Positions 51,127-62,538 of a DNA stretch of 64,000 nucleotides are shown in pieces (the stretch's first letter is position 1; the number at the start of each line of letters is the position of its first letter). A program made the translations under genes and the position numbers. The stretch spans positions 238,862 through 302,861 of the forward strand of contig NW_006766898.1 of assembly GCF_000275845.1 (NCBI RefSeq), read 5' to 3'. This DNA is from Dichomitus squalens LYAD-421 SS1 (Eukaryota; Basidiomycota; Agaricomycetes; Polyporales; Polyporaceae). The notes below the pieces were generated by a model. That model did not search any database, had not been told where the DNA came from, and saw only the letters and a program-made list of their open reading frames with translations.

Positions 51127-54100
51127 ATGTCTCCCGCCCCCATGCTGGACGAACCTCTTGCCTGGTTGGACTCTTTCATACAGGGGTCCTCTGCGAATGG
51201 CTCCCTACCCAATCACCAGTCGAACATACCCGTAAACATTGGATCATCTTCGCCGAGTGAAGGGCAGCACAGCCCCAACTTGGACTTTGTGGCACCTGCC
51301 GGGGATCCTCCTTCGTCTTCGTCTTCGACTCCTGCATCTTCAACATCCCGTCACCCACCGCAGATCAAATCTGCGTCCTCTTCTACGCCAACCTCTGACC
51401 GTGCACCCCCTCGCAAGAGAATCAGGCCCAAAATTGCCCTTGACCCAAATCAACCTCCGACTGTGCGCGGTAACCCTCGAGCCCGCGTCTACGTTGCGTG
51501 CAATCAGTGGTCAGTCAAAGCCCCAGTTTGACGCTTCAAGTCAATTGTATGCTTCTCTAATGCTCACTATGCGTCTAGTCGTATCCGCAAAACGCGGTGT
51601 GACGGCGCAAAACCGGTCTGCTTCAACTGTCATAAGCGTCCCCCAGAAGTCGGCGAGTGTTCTTACGATGCACGGCCGAACCGTCGCGGACAAGACAAAG
51701 CTCCTGGAAGGAGGGCCCGTGTGGCCACATCACACAAGTCTAAACGAAGGAAAACCTCGAGCGGCACCGACGATGATAACAGCGACTCAGATAGTTCTAG
51801 TCCTACTCACGGATCTGGTAGCGCGAGTGGTGGGCAAACCGCCACGCACTTGCATGCGTCTTACGACAACTTCCCCGGGCTGTCCACAGAAGAGGTACGT
51901 GAATTTGTGGGAAAAATGATAGCTCGAGCTTATCAGTCCCTTCGTAGGAATCAGAAGAATACGACCCGTTCCCTCTAGTTGACTTGGACAACCCAATCGC
52001 AGGAACGGAGTTCAGTCTTGGTCAACATGCTCAGGAGGTCGAGCAGAACATACCCCGTCGTCCAAGTCTCCAATTCACGCGCGAAACCTGGTGGGACGCG
52101 CTGCTTACCTTCTACTCAACCGAGTTCGGTACGACAGATGCTACTTCCTTGGTACCTGAGCAACGGTCGGCCACTGTCTTGCGCGTCGTGACTGACCTTC
52201 GGGCGCTCTTCCATGCCTCCATCTACTGGGTCAGCTTCGTCCACCTACCTCGATTCTTCGAGGCGCTCTTGAACCCAACAACGCGAGGATCGATGCAGCC
52301 CAGTCTTGTCATGAGCGCCTTGGCCAACGGCCTGTTCTCCCAGAGCTCTGAGGCAGAGAGGGGCGCGGCGGGTCGTGCCAAAGCTCTGAAGCTCATTGAG
52401 ATTGCGCATAGCTCGCTGCAGGCCAGTATATCGTCGGGTTGGGTCAACGTTGAGTTGATTCAAGCGGCATGGGTAAGCACATTGAACGTTGCAGCAGATC
52501 GTCCCCATGATCTCACTACTTTCGCTGGCAGTTCATCGTCTACTTCGAACTTCAGTCTCATCCAATGCGGTCGGCTTCACGGCATCGTTCATCGCTGCTT
52601 CTCCTAGACTCTTTGATACGCCTGTTCTCACTCACGACGCTTGACGCTGACATCAAGCGTGCTCATACCTTCAATCGGCCTTCTGTGGCCCTGCTCAACG
52701 CAGCTGGACTCACTTCATCTGTCAGCGATGTGCCTTCCAACGAACCATTCCACACCGGCGTTCACACCCCTGGCCTCTTTGCGCAGCTCAGTAGTGCTTT
52801 CCCTCTCCAACAGGGTGTCAACCTCGACCCATTGCCACACGCGCCCCCTGAACATGTTGTGCAGCCCATCGCTCCGGAAAACACGACTCTTGATCCGTCA
52901 ACCACACTCCCTCCCGTTGGCTGCAATTGCGCGTCCTTGATGCTTCAAACGCATTGGCCCAGCATAAGTGGCGTTGCGCCGGCCTGGGCCGGGACGCTTA
53001 TTTGGCCGAAGAACATATCCGAAGGAGAGTTCAGGAAGGAGGAGTGTCGTCGCCTCGTGTGGTCCAGTGTCATGATCACCGCGAGCCTAAACGCGTACAA
53101 CTCCGCGCATAACATCGAGGCAGACATTGATAAGCAGAAGTTGTGGATCAAGGACACCGACAGCGTAAGTAATGACTGGTGTTTGCGCGCATCCGAATGC
53201 TTGGACCAGCCGCTGACCTACGGTCTTAGTATGCGCTGCTCTTCCCCGGGGAATCGCTAGCCATGCATGGCGTGCCTGTGCAGCCAAACAACGTCTGGAC
53301 GCTCTACCTGCGCTCGATGCTCCTAATGCACCGCTGCGTGCAGAAGCGGGCTGACCTCACGCTGAGCGAGGCAGAGCGCGCGCAGTTCGCGGTGCAAGCG
53401 TGGCTGGAGATTGACGCTATCGAGGACGCACTCGGGCAGCATACGTGCGAGCTGGAGCCCAACTCGCGCTTTCAGGCGCGCGAGATGCTGTTCAGCTCAC
53501 GGATGTGCGTTTCGCACGAGTTCCATAGATACATCCCACGAATCACGACGTGAGTGCTATCGTCGCGCTCCTTCTCTGCTACCGCACCCTCCGGATGCTG
53601 AACCCAAAAATATAGCAAAGGCAGCCAGTTGTTTTACAGGGACAAGGCTGAAGCTTGGTGTGAGTCCCTGTACAGCATGATCTTGTCCATGGACTCTCAT
53701 CATCCGCACGACGAACAGTGCGACTCCGAATGGCCACGGCAGAGCGAATGTGGAAGAGCCTGACCGAAGGAACCCTGCCGCCTGCCTTCGATTACCGGAG
53801 ACCCCTGCTGATATATTGGTTCATGTCTCACGTTCTCAAGTACGTTGTCACCTCCGTGTGATCGTCGACGGCGATTTCTCACGCATCTCAGGGCGCTGGT
53901 GCTATGGGAGGCTGACCCAACGCTCATCGTGGCTCTCGAGGCGGCTAAGGTGTTCTGCAAGCGTACGGAGTACTTGATGATGTTTTGGCCAAGTGAAGGT
54001 ACGTCCGTCCTCCAGCGGAGGTAGTCGCAACTGACTCAGTAGCTGATAGAACAACGGAGAGAGTGGGGGGGTATCCGCATGAAACTCGTGAAGGCGTGTT

Positions 54101-54340
54101 TGGAGGTCGGAATATCGCCCCCTACGGTCGCTCTTCCTGGCCCCATACCGCATATGTCCCGGCAGGCGAGGCAGGCGCAGAGCGACCCAACACGATGATT
54201 GTATGTGTACAACACAGATTTTGATAGTATTGCCACATAGTCCTTTCTTCTGTTATATACTAAACCAAGCCACATCTTCTTCGATTGCGCTTATTTGCCC
54301 AATTCGCTTGATCAGGACTGCAATCATTGTGAGCAATGTG
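50570..54340 (+). repeat. Tandem duplication unit A (about 3.8 kb)
   Basis: Covers about 560 bp of upstream sequence, factor 2, and about 140 bp downstream. The next unit (about 54355-58170) repeats it in direct orientation; corresponding start codons are 3825 bp apart and stop codons 3840 bp apart. Unit edges are approximate. Confidence 0.8.
51127..54198 (+). CDS. Zn2Cys6 transcription factor 2
   Basis: Starts MSPAPMLDEPLAWLDSF. Upstream in-frame codons are not conserved in frame in factor 3, which favours ATG 51127. Zinc cluster: CNQCRIRKTRCDGAKPVC, FNC, ending PPEVGEC, again split by an intron at TG|T. Then a basic Ser-rich linker and the regulatory domain: FTRETWWDALLTFYSTE, HASIYWVSFVHLPRFFEAL, LIQAAWFIVYFELQSHPM, EFRKEECRRLVWSSVMITA, YALLFPGESLAMHGVPVQP, QLFYRDKAEAW, RRPLLIYWFMSHVLK, ADPTLIVALEAAKVF, ending ARQAQSDPTR. 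Frame breaks near 53550, 53690 and 53840 all fall at canonical introns, so the gene looks intact. A CNC motif (VGCNCASLML) in the middle is shared with factor 3 and resembles CACARYTL in factor 1. Confidence 0.88.
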
Positions 54341-54951
54341 CTCGGGCATGACAACTGTATTCACATACATACACCATATATGGGCGGCAGAGAAGGTTCG
54401 TTTGCCATGGACACCGTCTCCCGCCGGCCCTGGGGGCGATACGGGAATCGGACGCTTCTCTGTAGATGATCTGCCAGCATCGTGCGTCGTTGAATCAGTT
54501 TATAGCTCTTCAGAACAGAAGGCAGACCCTATGAGACGAGTCGAGAACGGAACCTACATATGTACATACTTACTTACTAGCAGATGAGTACAGACCTAAG
54601 GCGGCTACTACTACAGGCGCCGGATTCAGTCGGCCGCGGGATGCTAAGCCGTCTCACGTAAGGCCTAGGGCGACTGACAGTCTTTGTAACTTGATCTTGA
54701 TGCCAAAACGTCCCCTTCAGTCCAGTACAGCAATACGGGAGCTAGGAATAACGTCTCTTGGTAGCCATCAACCCGACACCGGAATGCTACCCAAGCGCGA
54801 GCTTGACTGCGTAGAGCCGTCACACCTAACTGGGCGGGCCCCTTGACTGCGCTCCTGATGAGGATTCAGACTGCATTGCCACTTCGTTGGGGTCAATCAG
54901 CCGACGCAAGTCGTCATGAGCCCTATTTCTCGCCCCTTCTCTTCCACCTCA
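54199..54951. other. Spacer between factors 2 and 3
   Basis: Downstream flank of factor 2 followed by the repeated upstream region of factor 3. No gene; composed of the tandem unit ends. Confidence 0.55.
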
Positions 54952-57900
54952 ATGTCTGCCGCCCCCATGCTGGACGAACCTCTTGCCTGGCTGGATTCTT
55001 TCATGCAGGGGTCCTCTGCGGACGACTCCCTGAACAATCACTCGTCGAACGTACTCAGCATTGGATCATCCACGCCGAGTGAAGGGCAGCACAGCCCCAA
55101 CTTTGTGGCACCTAGTCGCGATCCTCCATCGTCTGCATCTTCGACTCCTGCAGCCTCCGCATCCCGTCACCGACCACAGATCAAGTCTGCGTCCTCTTCT
55201 ACACCAACATCTGACCCTGCCCCCCCTCGCAAGAGAATTAGGCCCAAGATTGCCCTTGACCCTCACCAACCTCCGACTGCGCGCGGTAACCCTCGGGCTC
55301 GCGTTTACGTTGCGTGCAACCAGTGGTAAGTGCAAGCCTCAGTTGGACGCTCCAAGTGAATCGTCCTCAAAATTGTCACTCTGCATCTGCTTGTCTTAGT
55401 CGTGTACGTAAAACGCGATGCGACGGCGCAAAGCCGGTATGTTTTAATTGTCATAAACGGCCGCCGGATGTTGGCGAGTGCTCTTACGATGCCCGGCCGA
55501 ACCGTCGGGGACGAGACAAAGCCCCTGGAACACGGGCGCGTATGGCCACATCGCATAGGTTCAAACGAAGGAAAACCTCGAGCGGCACCGTCGATAGTGA
55601 CAGCGACTCAAATAGCTCTAATCCTACTCACGAATCGGGTAGCGCGAGTGGCGGGCAAACCGCCACGCACTTGCATGCTTCCTACGACAACTTCCCGGGG
55701 CTGTCATCGGAAGAGGTTCGTGCAGTATGTCGTGTGAATACGCCAGCATGAACTTAACAAGATTGCTTGCGTAGGAATCAGAAGAATACGACCCGTTCCC
55801 TCTAGTTGACTTGGACAACCCAATCGCAGGAACGGAGTTCAGTCTTGGTCGATATGCTCAGGAGGTCGAGCAGAACATACCCCGTCGTCCAAGTCTCCAA
55901 TTTACACGCGAAACCTGGTGGGACGCGCTGCTTACCTTCTACTCAACCGACTCCGGTACGACAGATACTATTTCCTTGGTGCCTGAGCAACGGTCGGCCA
56001 CTGTCTTGCGCGTTGTGTCTGACCTTAGGGCGCTCTTCCATGCCTCCATTTACTGGGTTAGCTTCATCCACATCCCTCGATTCTTTGACGCGCTCTTGAA
56101 CCCGACAACGCGAGGATCGATGCAGCCCAGTCTTGTCATGAGCGCCTTGGCCATTGGTCTGTTCTCCCAGAGCTCCGAGGCAGAGAAGGGCGCGGCGGGT
56201 CGCGCTAAAGCGCTTCAACTCATTGAGATCGCGCACAGCTCGCTGCAGGCTAGTATGGCGTCCGGATGGGTCAACGTTGAACTGATTCAAGCGGCATGGG
56301 TAGGCATTCCGAACGCTGCAGAAGATCGTTATCTCACCAGTTGTGCTCGCAGCTTATCGTCTACTTCGAACTTCAGTCTCATCCAATGCGGTCGACTACA
56401 CGGCATCGTTCATCGCTGCTTCTCCTGGACTCTCTGATACGCTTGTTCTCCCTGACGACTCTTGATGCTGACATCAAGCGTGCTCATACCTCCAATCGGC
56501 CTTCTGTGGCCCTGCTAAACGCCGCTGGGCTTACTTCATCTATCAGCGAGGTGCCTTCCAACAACAACATTCCATTCTACACTAGTGCCCACACCCCAGG
56601 CTTCTTTGCGCAGCCCAGTGGTGTCTTCCCTCTCCAGCAGGGTGTGAATTTTAACCTGCCGCCACACGCGCCCCCCGCACATCTTGTGCAGCCCATTGTT
56701 CCTGACAACATGACTCTTGGTCCGTCAACTACACTCCATCCCGTTGACTGCAACTGCGCGTCCTTGACGCTTAAAGCGCATTGGCCCGGCGTGAGTGGTA
56801 TTGCGCCGGCCTGGGCCGGGACGCTTATCTGGCCGGAGAACATATCCGAAGGAGAATTCAGGAAGGAGGAATGCCGTCGGCTTGTTTGGGCTAGTGTCAT
56901 GGTGACCGCGAGCCTGAACGCGTACAACTCCGCGCATAACATCGAGGCAGACATCGATAAGCAGAAGTTGTGGATGAAGAACCCCGACAACGTAAGTCAG
57001 GACTTGCGTTCGCGCGCACCCGAATGCCTGGACTACATTAACCGATGATCTACAATCCTAGTACGCGCTGCTCTTCCCTGGGGAATCCCTTGCCATGCAC
57101 GGCGCGCCTGTGCAGCCAAACAACGTCTGGACGCTCTACCTGCGCTCGATGCTTCTCCTGCACAGCTGTGTGCAGAAGCGCGCCGACCTCACACTGAGCG
57201 ACGCGGAGCGCGCGCAGTTCGCGATGCAGGCGTGGCTGGAGATGGACGCTATCGATGACGCGCTCGGGCAGCATACGTGCGAGCTGGAGCGCAACTTTGG
57301 CCATCAAGCGCGCGAGATGCTGTTCAGCTCGCGGATGTGCGTCTCGCACGAGTTCCATAGATACATCCCACGAATCACGACGTGAGTGCTATCGTCGCGC
57401 TCCTTCTCTGCTACCGCACCCTCCGGATGCTGAACCCAAAAATATAGAAAAGGCAGCCAGTTGTTTTACAGGGACAAGGCTGAAGCTTGGCGTGAGTCTC
57501 TGTGCAGCATGATCGTGTCCATGGATTCTCATCATCCGCACGACGAACAGTGCGCCTCCGGATGGCCACGGCAGAGCAAGTATGGAAGAGCCTCACTGAA
57601 GGAGTCCCGTCGCCCGCTCTCGATTACCGGAGGCCACTGCTGATATATTGGTTCATGTCTCATGTTCTCAAGTACGTTGTCCCCTCCGTGTGATCGTCGA
57701 CGGCGATTTCTCACGCGTCTCAGGGCGCTGGTGCTATGGGAGGCTGACCCAACGCTCATTGTGGCTCTCGAAGCGGCTAAGGTGTTCAGCAAGCGTACGG
57801 AGTATTTGATGTTGTTCTGGCCAAGTGAAGGTACGTCCGTCCGTTGGCGGCGATTGTTCGTCTTCACTCAAGGCCTGTCACATATTCAGATCAGCGAAAA

Positions 57901-58170
57901 GAGTGGGCGAGTATTCGCATGAAACTCGTGAAAGCATGTTTGGAGGTCGGCATATCGCCTCCTACGGTCGCTCTTCCTGGCCCCATCCCGCACATGTTTC
58001 GGCAGGCGAGGCAGGCGCAGAGCAACCCAATACAATGATTGTACGTGCACATCAGAGATGGTTTTTTGTACTATAACCCTTCCATATAATCCTTTCTTCT
58101 GTTATCCACCAAAATGCTAAGCCACATCTCCCTCGACTGCGCACATCTGCCTAATGTGTTTCATGATGGA
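54355..58170 (+). repeat. Tandem duplication unit B (about 3.8 kb)
   Basis: Direct repeat of unit A, carrying factor 3. The downstream flank after the stop (CAATGATTGTACGTGCACA...) aligns with that of factor 2 for roughly 130 bp before similarity fades. Confidence 0.8.
54952..58038 (+). CDS. Zn2Cys6 transcription factor 3
   Basis: Close paralogue of factor 2. Start MSAAPMLDEPLAWLDSF at 54952 matches factor 2; an in-frame ATG at 54916 would add MSPISRPFSSTS and cannot be excluded. Zinc cluster CNQCRVRKTRCDGAKPVC, FNC, PPDVGEC with the same split codon. The regulatory domain is nearly the same: FTRETWWDALLTFYSTD, HIPRFFDALLNP, EFRKEECRRLVWASVMVTA, VQPNNVWTLYLRSML, QLFYRDKAEAW, VFSKRTEYLML, ending ARQAQSNPIQ. 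Identity to factor 2 is patchy: some introns are identical and others unrelated. Intact by reading. Target genes unknown; proximity to CE12 genes suggests pectin regulation. Confidence 0.88.
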
Positions 58171-58439
58171 CTTGTATTGGATATATGGTGTCCGATGGGT
58201 TTACCTGTGGCAGTCTTGGCGAGAGCTGACTTTGTGTGGCAACACCCTAAATGGGGTTCATCGTTCATGAATAACACATTGATTACCAAGAAGACGTTTC
58301 ATCGTCTACACAGAGGATGGCATGACGGGCGCCCCGCGTCCGGAGGTGACGGAACATGTCACCATTCGATATAAATTGCAGATTCCCTTTCCGCAGGAAG
58401 TATACATCTTACTCCTTGTACTCCATAGGATAGGAGACT
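58039..58439. other. Intergenic
   Basis: End of tandem unit B and promoter of the next F-box gene. No further feature. Confidence 0.5.
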
Positions 58440-60128
58440 ATGCCGCCCGTTGTCCCGTCATCTATTGATACCTCACTCGACATCGTCCTCGAAGCAATCA
58501 AACTCGGTAGATGGTCAATGAGGTGCGTCCGTATCATGATGTGTCTCTCCTAGAGATGTGAACTCATAACGCAATCCTCAGCATAGAGATGGTGCGCCAT
58601 TCTCGAGACCATTTCTCGGCGCCTTGTGCTCACGACGTTGCCGCATTGCCAGCTCACCGCCCTTCAAGTTCAGTTGCATCTCGCTTCGAGCTTGGTGCAG
58701 GAGACGATGAATTCCCTCATCCCACTTAACAGACTTCCCTCTGAGATTCTTTCCCTCGTTTTCTCCCTGGCCATGATGCCTCTGAAGCCTGCAGGATACC
58801 ACGGGCCATCTGCCGCCAGGCAATCGTACGACCTCTTACCTGTCACCCATGTCTGCAGACGCTGGCGTGATGTTGCCCTCAGCACGCCCTCGCTTTGGTC
58901 GACACTATACGAAGACGATGTCAGCCACGCCTCTGCGCAGCTTCTCCAGGCGCGCGCCAAGGAGACTGCTCTGACCATATACGTTAATCGAAGCAATCCT
59001 ACCCGCGCGCTCGTCCAACTCCTTGGCGTGCCTCGTGTAGGCTCAAGAGTCACAGAACTTTTCCTACAAGACCTCCACGACTGCACTCCGTCCCAGCTTG
59101 CAACAGGTGTGCTTGGCTTCCCTGCACCCCACCTGGAGCGTGTGGTCGTGCGCCGGCAGGTGCCCCGGAACGACACTGCGAGCGATGCTGACGATGCGGG
59201 CGCGGGCGCGCCGACGGAACCGATCGTCAGGTTGTTCGATGGTGTCACCCCGAGGCTCAATACGCTCGTCCTACATGACGTCCCATTCCTGCCATCGAAC
59301 TCTTTCCAGCGACTCGTACACCTCAAACTGTCATTCGAGACGTCTCCTATCTACTGGACTCTAAACGACCTCCTTCACCTATTGTCGCGATGCACTCTGC
59401 TCGCGACGGCGACCTTTGTCGGACTCCCTACGCATTTTGAGTCCACGCAGACGCCGTCAGCTCCATCTGTGTCGCTTACCTGCCTGCGGAGGCTAGTTAT
59501 TGGTGACTGTCACGGACAGGCCTCGTCCATGCGAGCGATCCTCGCGCACCTCACCCTCCCTGCCGACTGTGCCATTCGCCTACACGGTCTGCCCGCGCAC
59601 AGGCTAGGCCCCCTCGCAGACCTTCGCTTTCCCTGCGTGATACAGCCTATGACACTAGTCATCGACGTGTCATTTGTCTCCATCACCCTTACCTTGGCTA
59701 ACCCCCGTTCAGGCGGGTCTCTCTCTCTCGAACTCGGCACTGCAGGAGCCATGACGACGATACTTCAGCAGTGTATCGAAGCGTTTGTCTCTGACTTTTC
59801 CACCTCCATCTCCACAGTGACGATCTCGAGCCAGAGAGTTTGGCCGGCGTGGTGCGATCCCAGCCTACTCCTATCCTTGCTGCCTAGCACGAACAGCCTG
59901 TCGCTGGGCGACATCCATCTCGTCGATCAATGTCTCGATGCCCTGCGGCCCTCGCGATCTCCATATGAAGGCTTCGACATATCCCGAGAGCCGTGCCCAC
60001 GCCTTAAGGTCTTGCATCTTCCTCCGGGATTGACAGACCTGCTCCGGCAAAAGCTGCATATGGTTATGTCGGAGCGAAAACACAAGGGCAGCCGTATGCA
60101 ATTCGTTATGAACGAGCATCACATCTAA
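58440..60128 (+). CDS. F-box protein with leucine-rich region
   Basis: Exon 1 (ATG 58440, MPPVVPSSIDTSLDIVLEAI) ends at ...SM plus two bases; the intron from 58524 uses a GTGCGT donor and most likely an acceptor ending CATAGAG, which alone restores the frame into WCAILETISRRLVL. The large exon carries NRLPSEILSLVFSLAMM and LPVTHVCRRWRDVALSTPSLWS, the F-box, then LRR-like sequence (for example LERVVVRR, LNTLVLHDVPFLPS, LTCLRRLVIGD) to a stop at 60126-60128. About 520 residues. Third readable F-box gene in the window, with broken pieces of a fourth at the copia site. Substrate unknown. Confidence 0.85.
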
Positions 60129-61257
60129 CCCCTCTTTACTTGGGTTCCGATGGAAGACTCGTGAGGCTCCATCATCTATAACGTTTGCTGTACCTGACGG
60201 ACGTTTCCACCATAGCGCTAGCTAGGCGCAGGACTGGCCGCTTGCTGAAGCTTCAAGGCTCGCGGCATCTCACACTATTCAACATGCAGGCGATGCTTAC
60301 TATCTTCACCAACTTATATAGTCGCGACCTTGTAGTCAAAGCTAGCAACCTTTCGAGAACAACTCAGGCTGCGCTCAAGTTATGCCACATGATTGCGCTC
60401 CTTGCTAGCGCTTTTTGGGAGGGATGCCCTGTGTCGCTGTGTCTATGTGGCCAATGGTCCATAGATATGTCCGGAACCCGAGCTCTAATCACGATGCCTG
60501 CATGTACGTACGACGATGTGTTGTGAACTTGAATGTAGTAGGAAGAAGCCTTGTAGAATGAAGTGCTTCGAGGAAAAGTTGCGAACTCCGAGCTGATCGA
60601 CAATGTAGAGTACTCATCGAGAGGATGCGAGGCTAACGACGTGTGGGTATGTACCAAAATATGAACTAGGAGAAGATGTAAGAGTCCTGAGGAAAGACGA
60701 TGAGAATTATGCGAGCGCTAAGTTGTTGGAGTCTATGATGTGAATGCTTGATTCGGGACGATGATTGCATACATAAGCGATGGGGATGATGAGAATGATG
60801 AGAATGCCGATGCGAATGTGGATGCTGGTGGGATATGGGGGCTGGATATACGGGGAAGATACGCTAGTCCTAGTGATACCAATACGAGTGCCAATGTGGA
60901 TGAGAATGCAGATGCCGAGGGAATGTAGTGCGGAATAATATATATGAACAGAGAGGGAATTCAGAATATGTGTGGTCATGTGGATGAATTGTGATGCCTG
61001 TTTTGTGTTGTATGAAGTCGCGAGGAGGTGAGTAGTGTTGTTGCTTTGGAAGGTGAAACTTGAACATGAAGATGATGAATGATGTGAGACAGGAGGTGAA
61101 GGTATGTGTCCGTGTCCACAATGTCCATTGATGGAGCCAGGCGAGCAGTATCAGCTACCAGACCATGCGAATGACCGTGAACCGGAATCTGCACCAATAC
61201 TCGTCTACGTGACAATCAGCGAAAGCCATGGGGAACGCCAAACGACGAACTACTCAC
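60129..61257. other. Intergenic with degenerate GATGNN repeats
   Basis: Between about 60770 and 60925 the plus strand has many GATG/GAATG-spaced hexamers (GATGAGAATGATGAGAATG and relatives), a decayed simple repeat. The remainder has no supported gene. Confidence 0.5.
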
Positions 61258-62538
61258 TTAGCGTGCATCCATCCACTGCCAGCCGGGGAGGGCCCGCGTA
61301 CGCTTGGGAGCGGCAACACCAGCTCGGCCCCTGGCGCGGCCTCTCTCCAGCACCGGACTACCGCAGCCCTGCACGCCATCTTTCTCGCGCTCCACTGCCA
61401 GCCTCCGGTCCCGCTCAGGATCGCGCGGCCGATCAGCGTGATCCTTTTCCAGCGAGCCCTCGATGTCTTCGTCGCTTACGAGCGACCGAGCATTTACATT
61501 CCCGTACTCGAACATGCTGATGACGCGCCCGGCGCCACGCCCAACAACAGTCCCCATGCGGCGAGTGGGATCGCGTAGCTTAGTGAGGTCGAGTCCAGCG
61601 CCGACGCTAGAACTACGTCTCGTCCGGGGTGGAACAATGCCGGAGCTTGGTGACCGAGAGCGCTCGCCCCTGCCTATGGCCGAAGATCGATCTGAGCGCT
61701 GCGCTTGCGTGACATTGAGCGATACAACCGGCGCGGCAGTCTGTGTGCGCTGGAGCGCAGCAGGTCGCTGAGGCGTGGCCTGTCGTAAGCGGGCGTCCGA
61801 AGGTAGAAGACGAGGAGGCGAAGGAGAAGGCGTGCGATATGGGGTAGGGGGCGACAAAGAGAGAGACTCAATATCTTGAAAAGAAGACATGGAATTGTAC
61901 GAGGAAGCGACGGAATCGGACATGAGAGGTCTCTCAAACGCAGAGGTAAGTGGGAAGGCCTCATCAGTGTCTAGATGCAACGACGAGGCGTTCGCGGAAG
62001 GAAGGCAAGAGGGACGAGACGAGCGAGATGAGGACAGTGACGACGCAGAGGGACTCGAGTAGGTACTGCGCGCCGGTGGGTCGGGGGCAATCTGCTCTTT
62101 CAACGCGTGCAAACTCTTGTCCGCATAGCCAACCTTAGACAGAGCCTTCTCGGTGGCAGGAGGAGGTTTTGGAACAGGATACAGGAATGGTTCCTGGGCG
62201 TAAGGATGTGCCAACCGTTGATGATTGGTACCCAGGGTGGCAAGCGGAGAATATGCTGCCTTTTGAAGAGGAAGTCGTCGCATATTTGCGCCACGCTGCT
62301 GGAAGAGAACATGGGCTGTTGCATCAGGTGCATCCGGAGAGAGGGAGAAGTCGAAGTTAAAAACGAGCTCCGGTGAGTCTTGGCTACGTGTGGGAGAGCA
62401 AGGCGGGGGATGCACAGATCTACGACGAGGGATGGGGATGGGGCTGGACCGCCTAGAGGCGGTGTTGGATGGCGTCGGTGGCAACGATTTTTCTACGCGA
62501 GGACGAGACCAGGAGAAGAGACTCGCAAAGTCTGTCAT
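61258..62538 (-). CDS. Hypothetical Ser/Pro/Arg-rich disordered protein
   Basis: A 426-residue uninterrupted frame from ATG 62538 (MTDFASLFSWSRPRVEKSL) to stop 61258-61260. Composition is dominated by Ser, Pro and Arg with many SP/TP and RxxS motifs, suggesting a phosphorylated, mostly unstructured protein. Two motif-like stretches stand out: SPELVFNFDFSLSPD near residue 54 and RVISMFEYGNVNARSLVSD near residue 340. No domain recognised. The length of the open frame and consistent composition support a real gene. Confidence 0.6.
   Translation of the reverse strand: MTDFASLFSWSRPRVEKSLPPTPSNTASRRSSPIPIPRRRSVHPPPCSPTRSQDSPELVFNFDFSLSPDAPDATAHVLFQQRGANMRRLPLQKAAYSPLATLGTNHQRLAHPYAQEPFLYPVPKPPPATEKALSKVGYADKSLHALKEQIAPDPPARSTYSSPSASSLSSSRSSRPSCLPSANASSLHLDTDEAFPLTSAFERPLMSDSVASSYNSMSSFQDIESLSLSPPTPYRTPSPSPPRLLPSDARLRQATPQRPAALQRTQTAAPVVSLNVTQAQRSDRSSAIGRGERSRSPSSGIVPPRTRRSSSVGAGLDLTKLRDPTRRMGTVVGRGAGRVISMFEYGNVNARSLVSDEDIEGSLEKDHADRPRDPERDRRLAVEREKDGVQGCGSPVLERGRARGRAGVAAPKRTRALPGWQWMDAR

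Noticed and set aside
53550..53960. Apparent frame breaks in Zn2Cys6 factor 2, suggesting a pseudogene
   Set aside because: Each break coincides with an intron with GT...AG ends, and the spliced protein matches factor 1 across the junctions.
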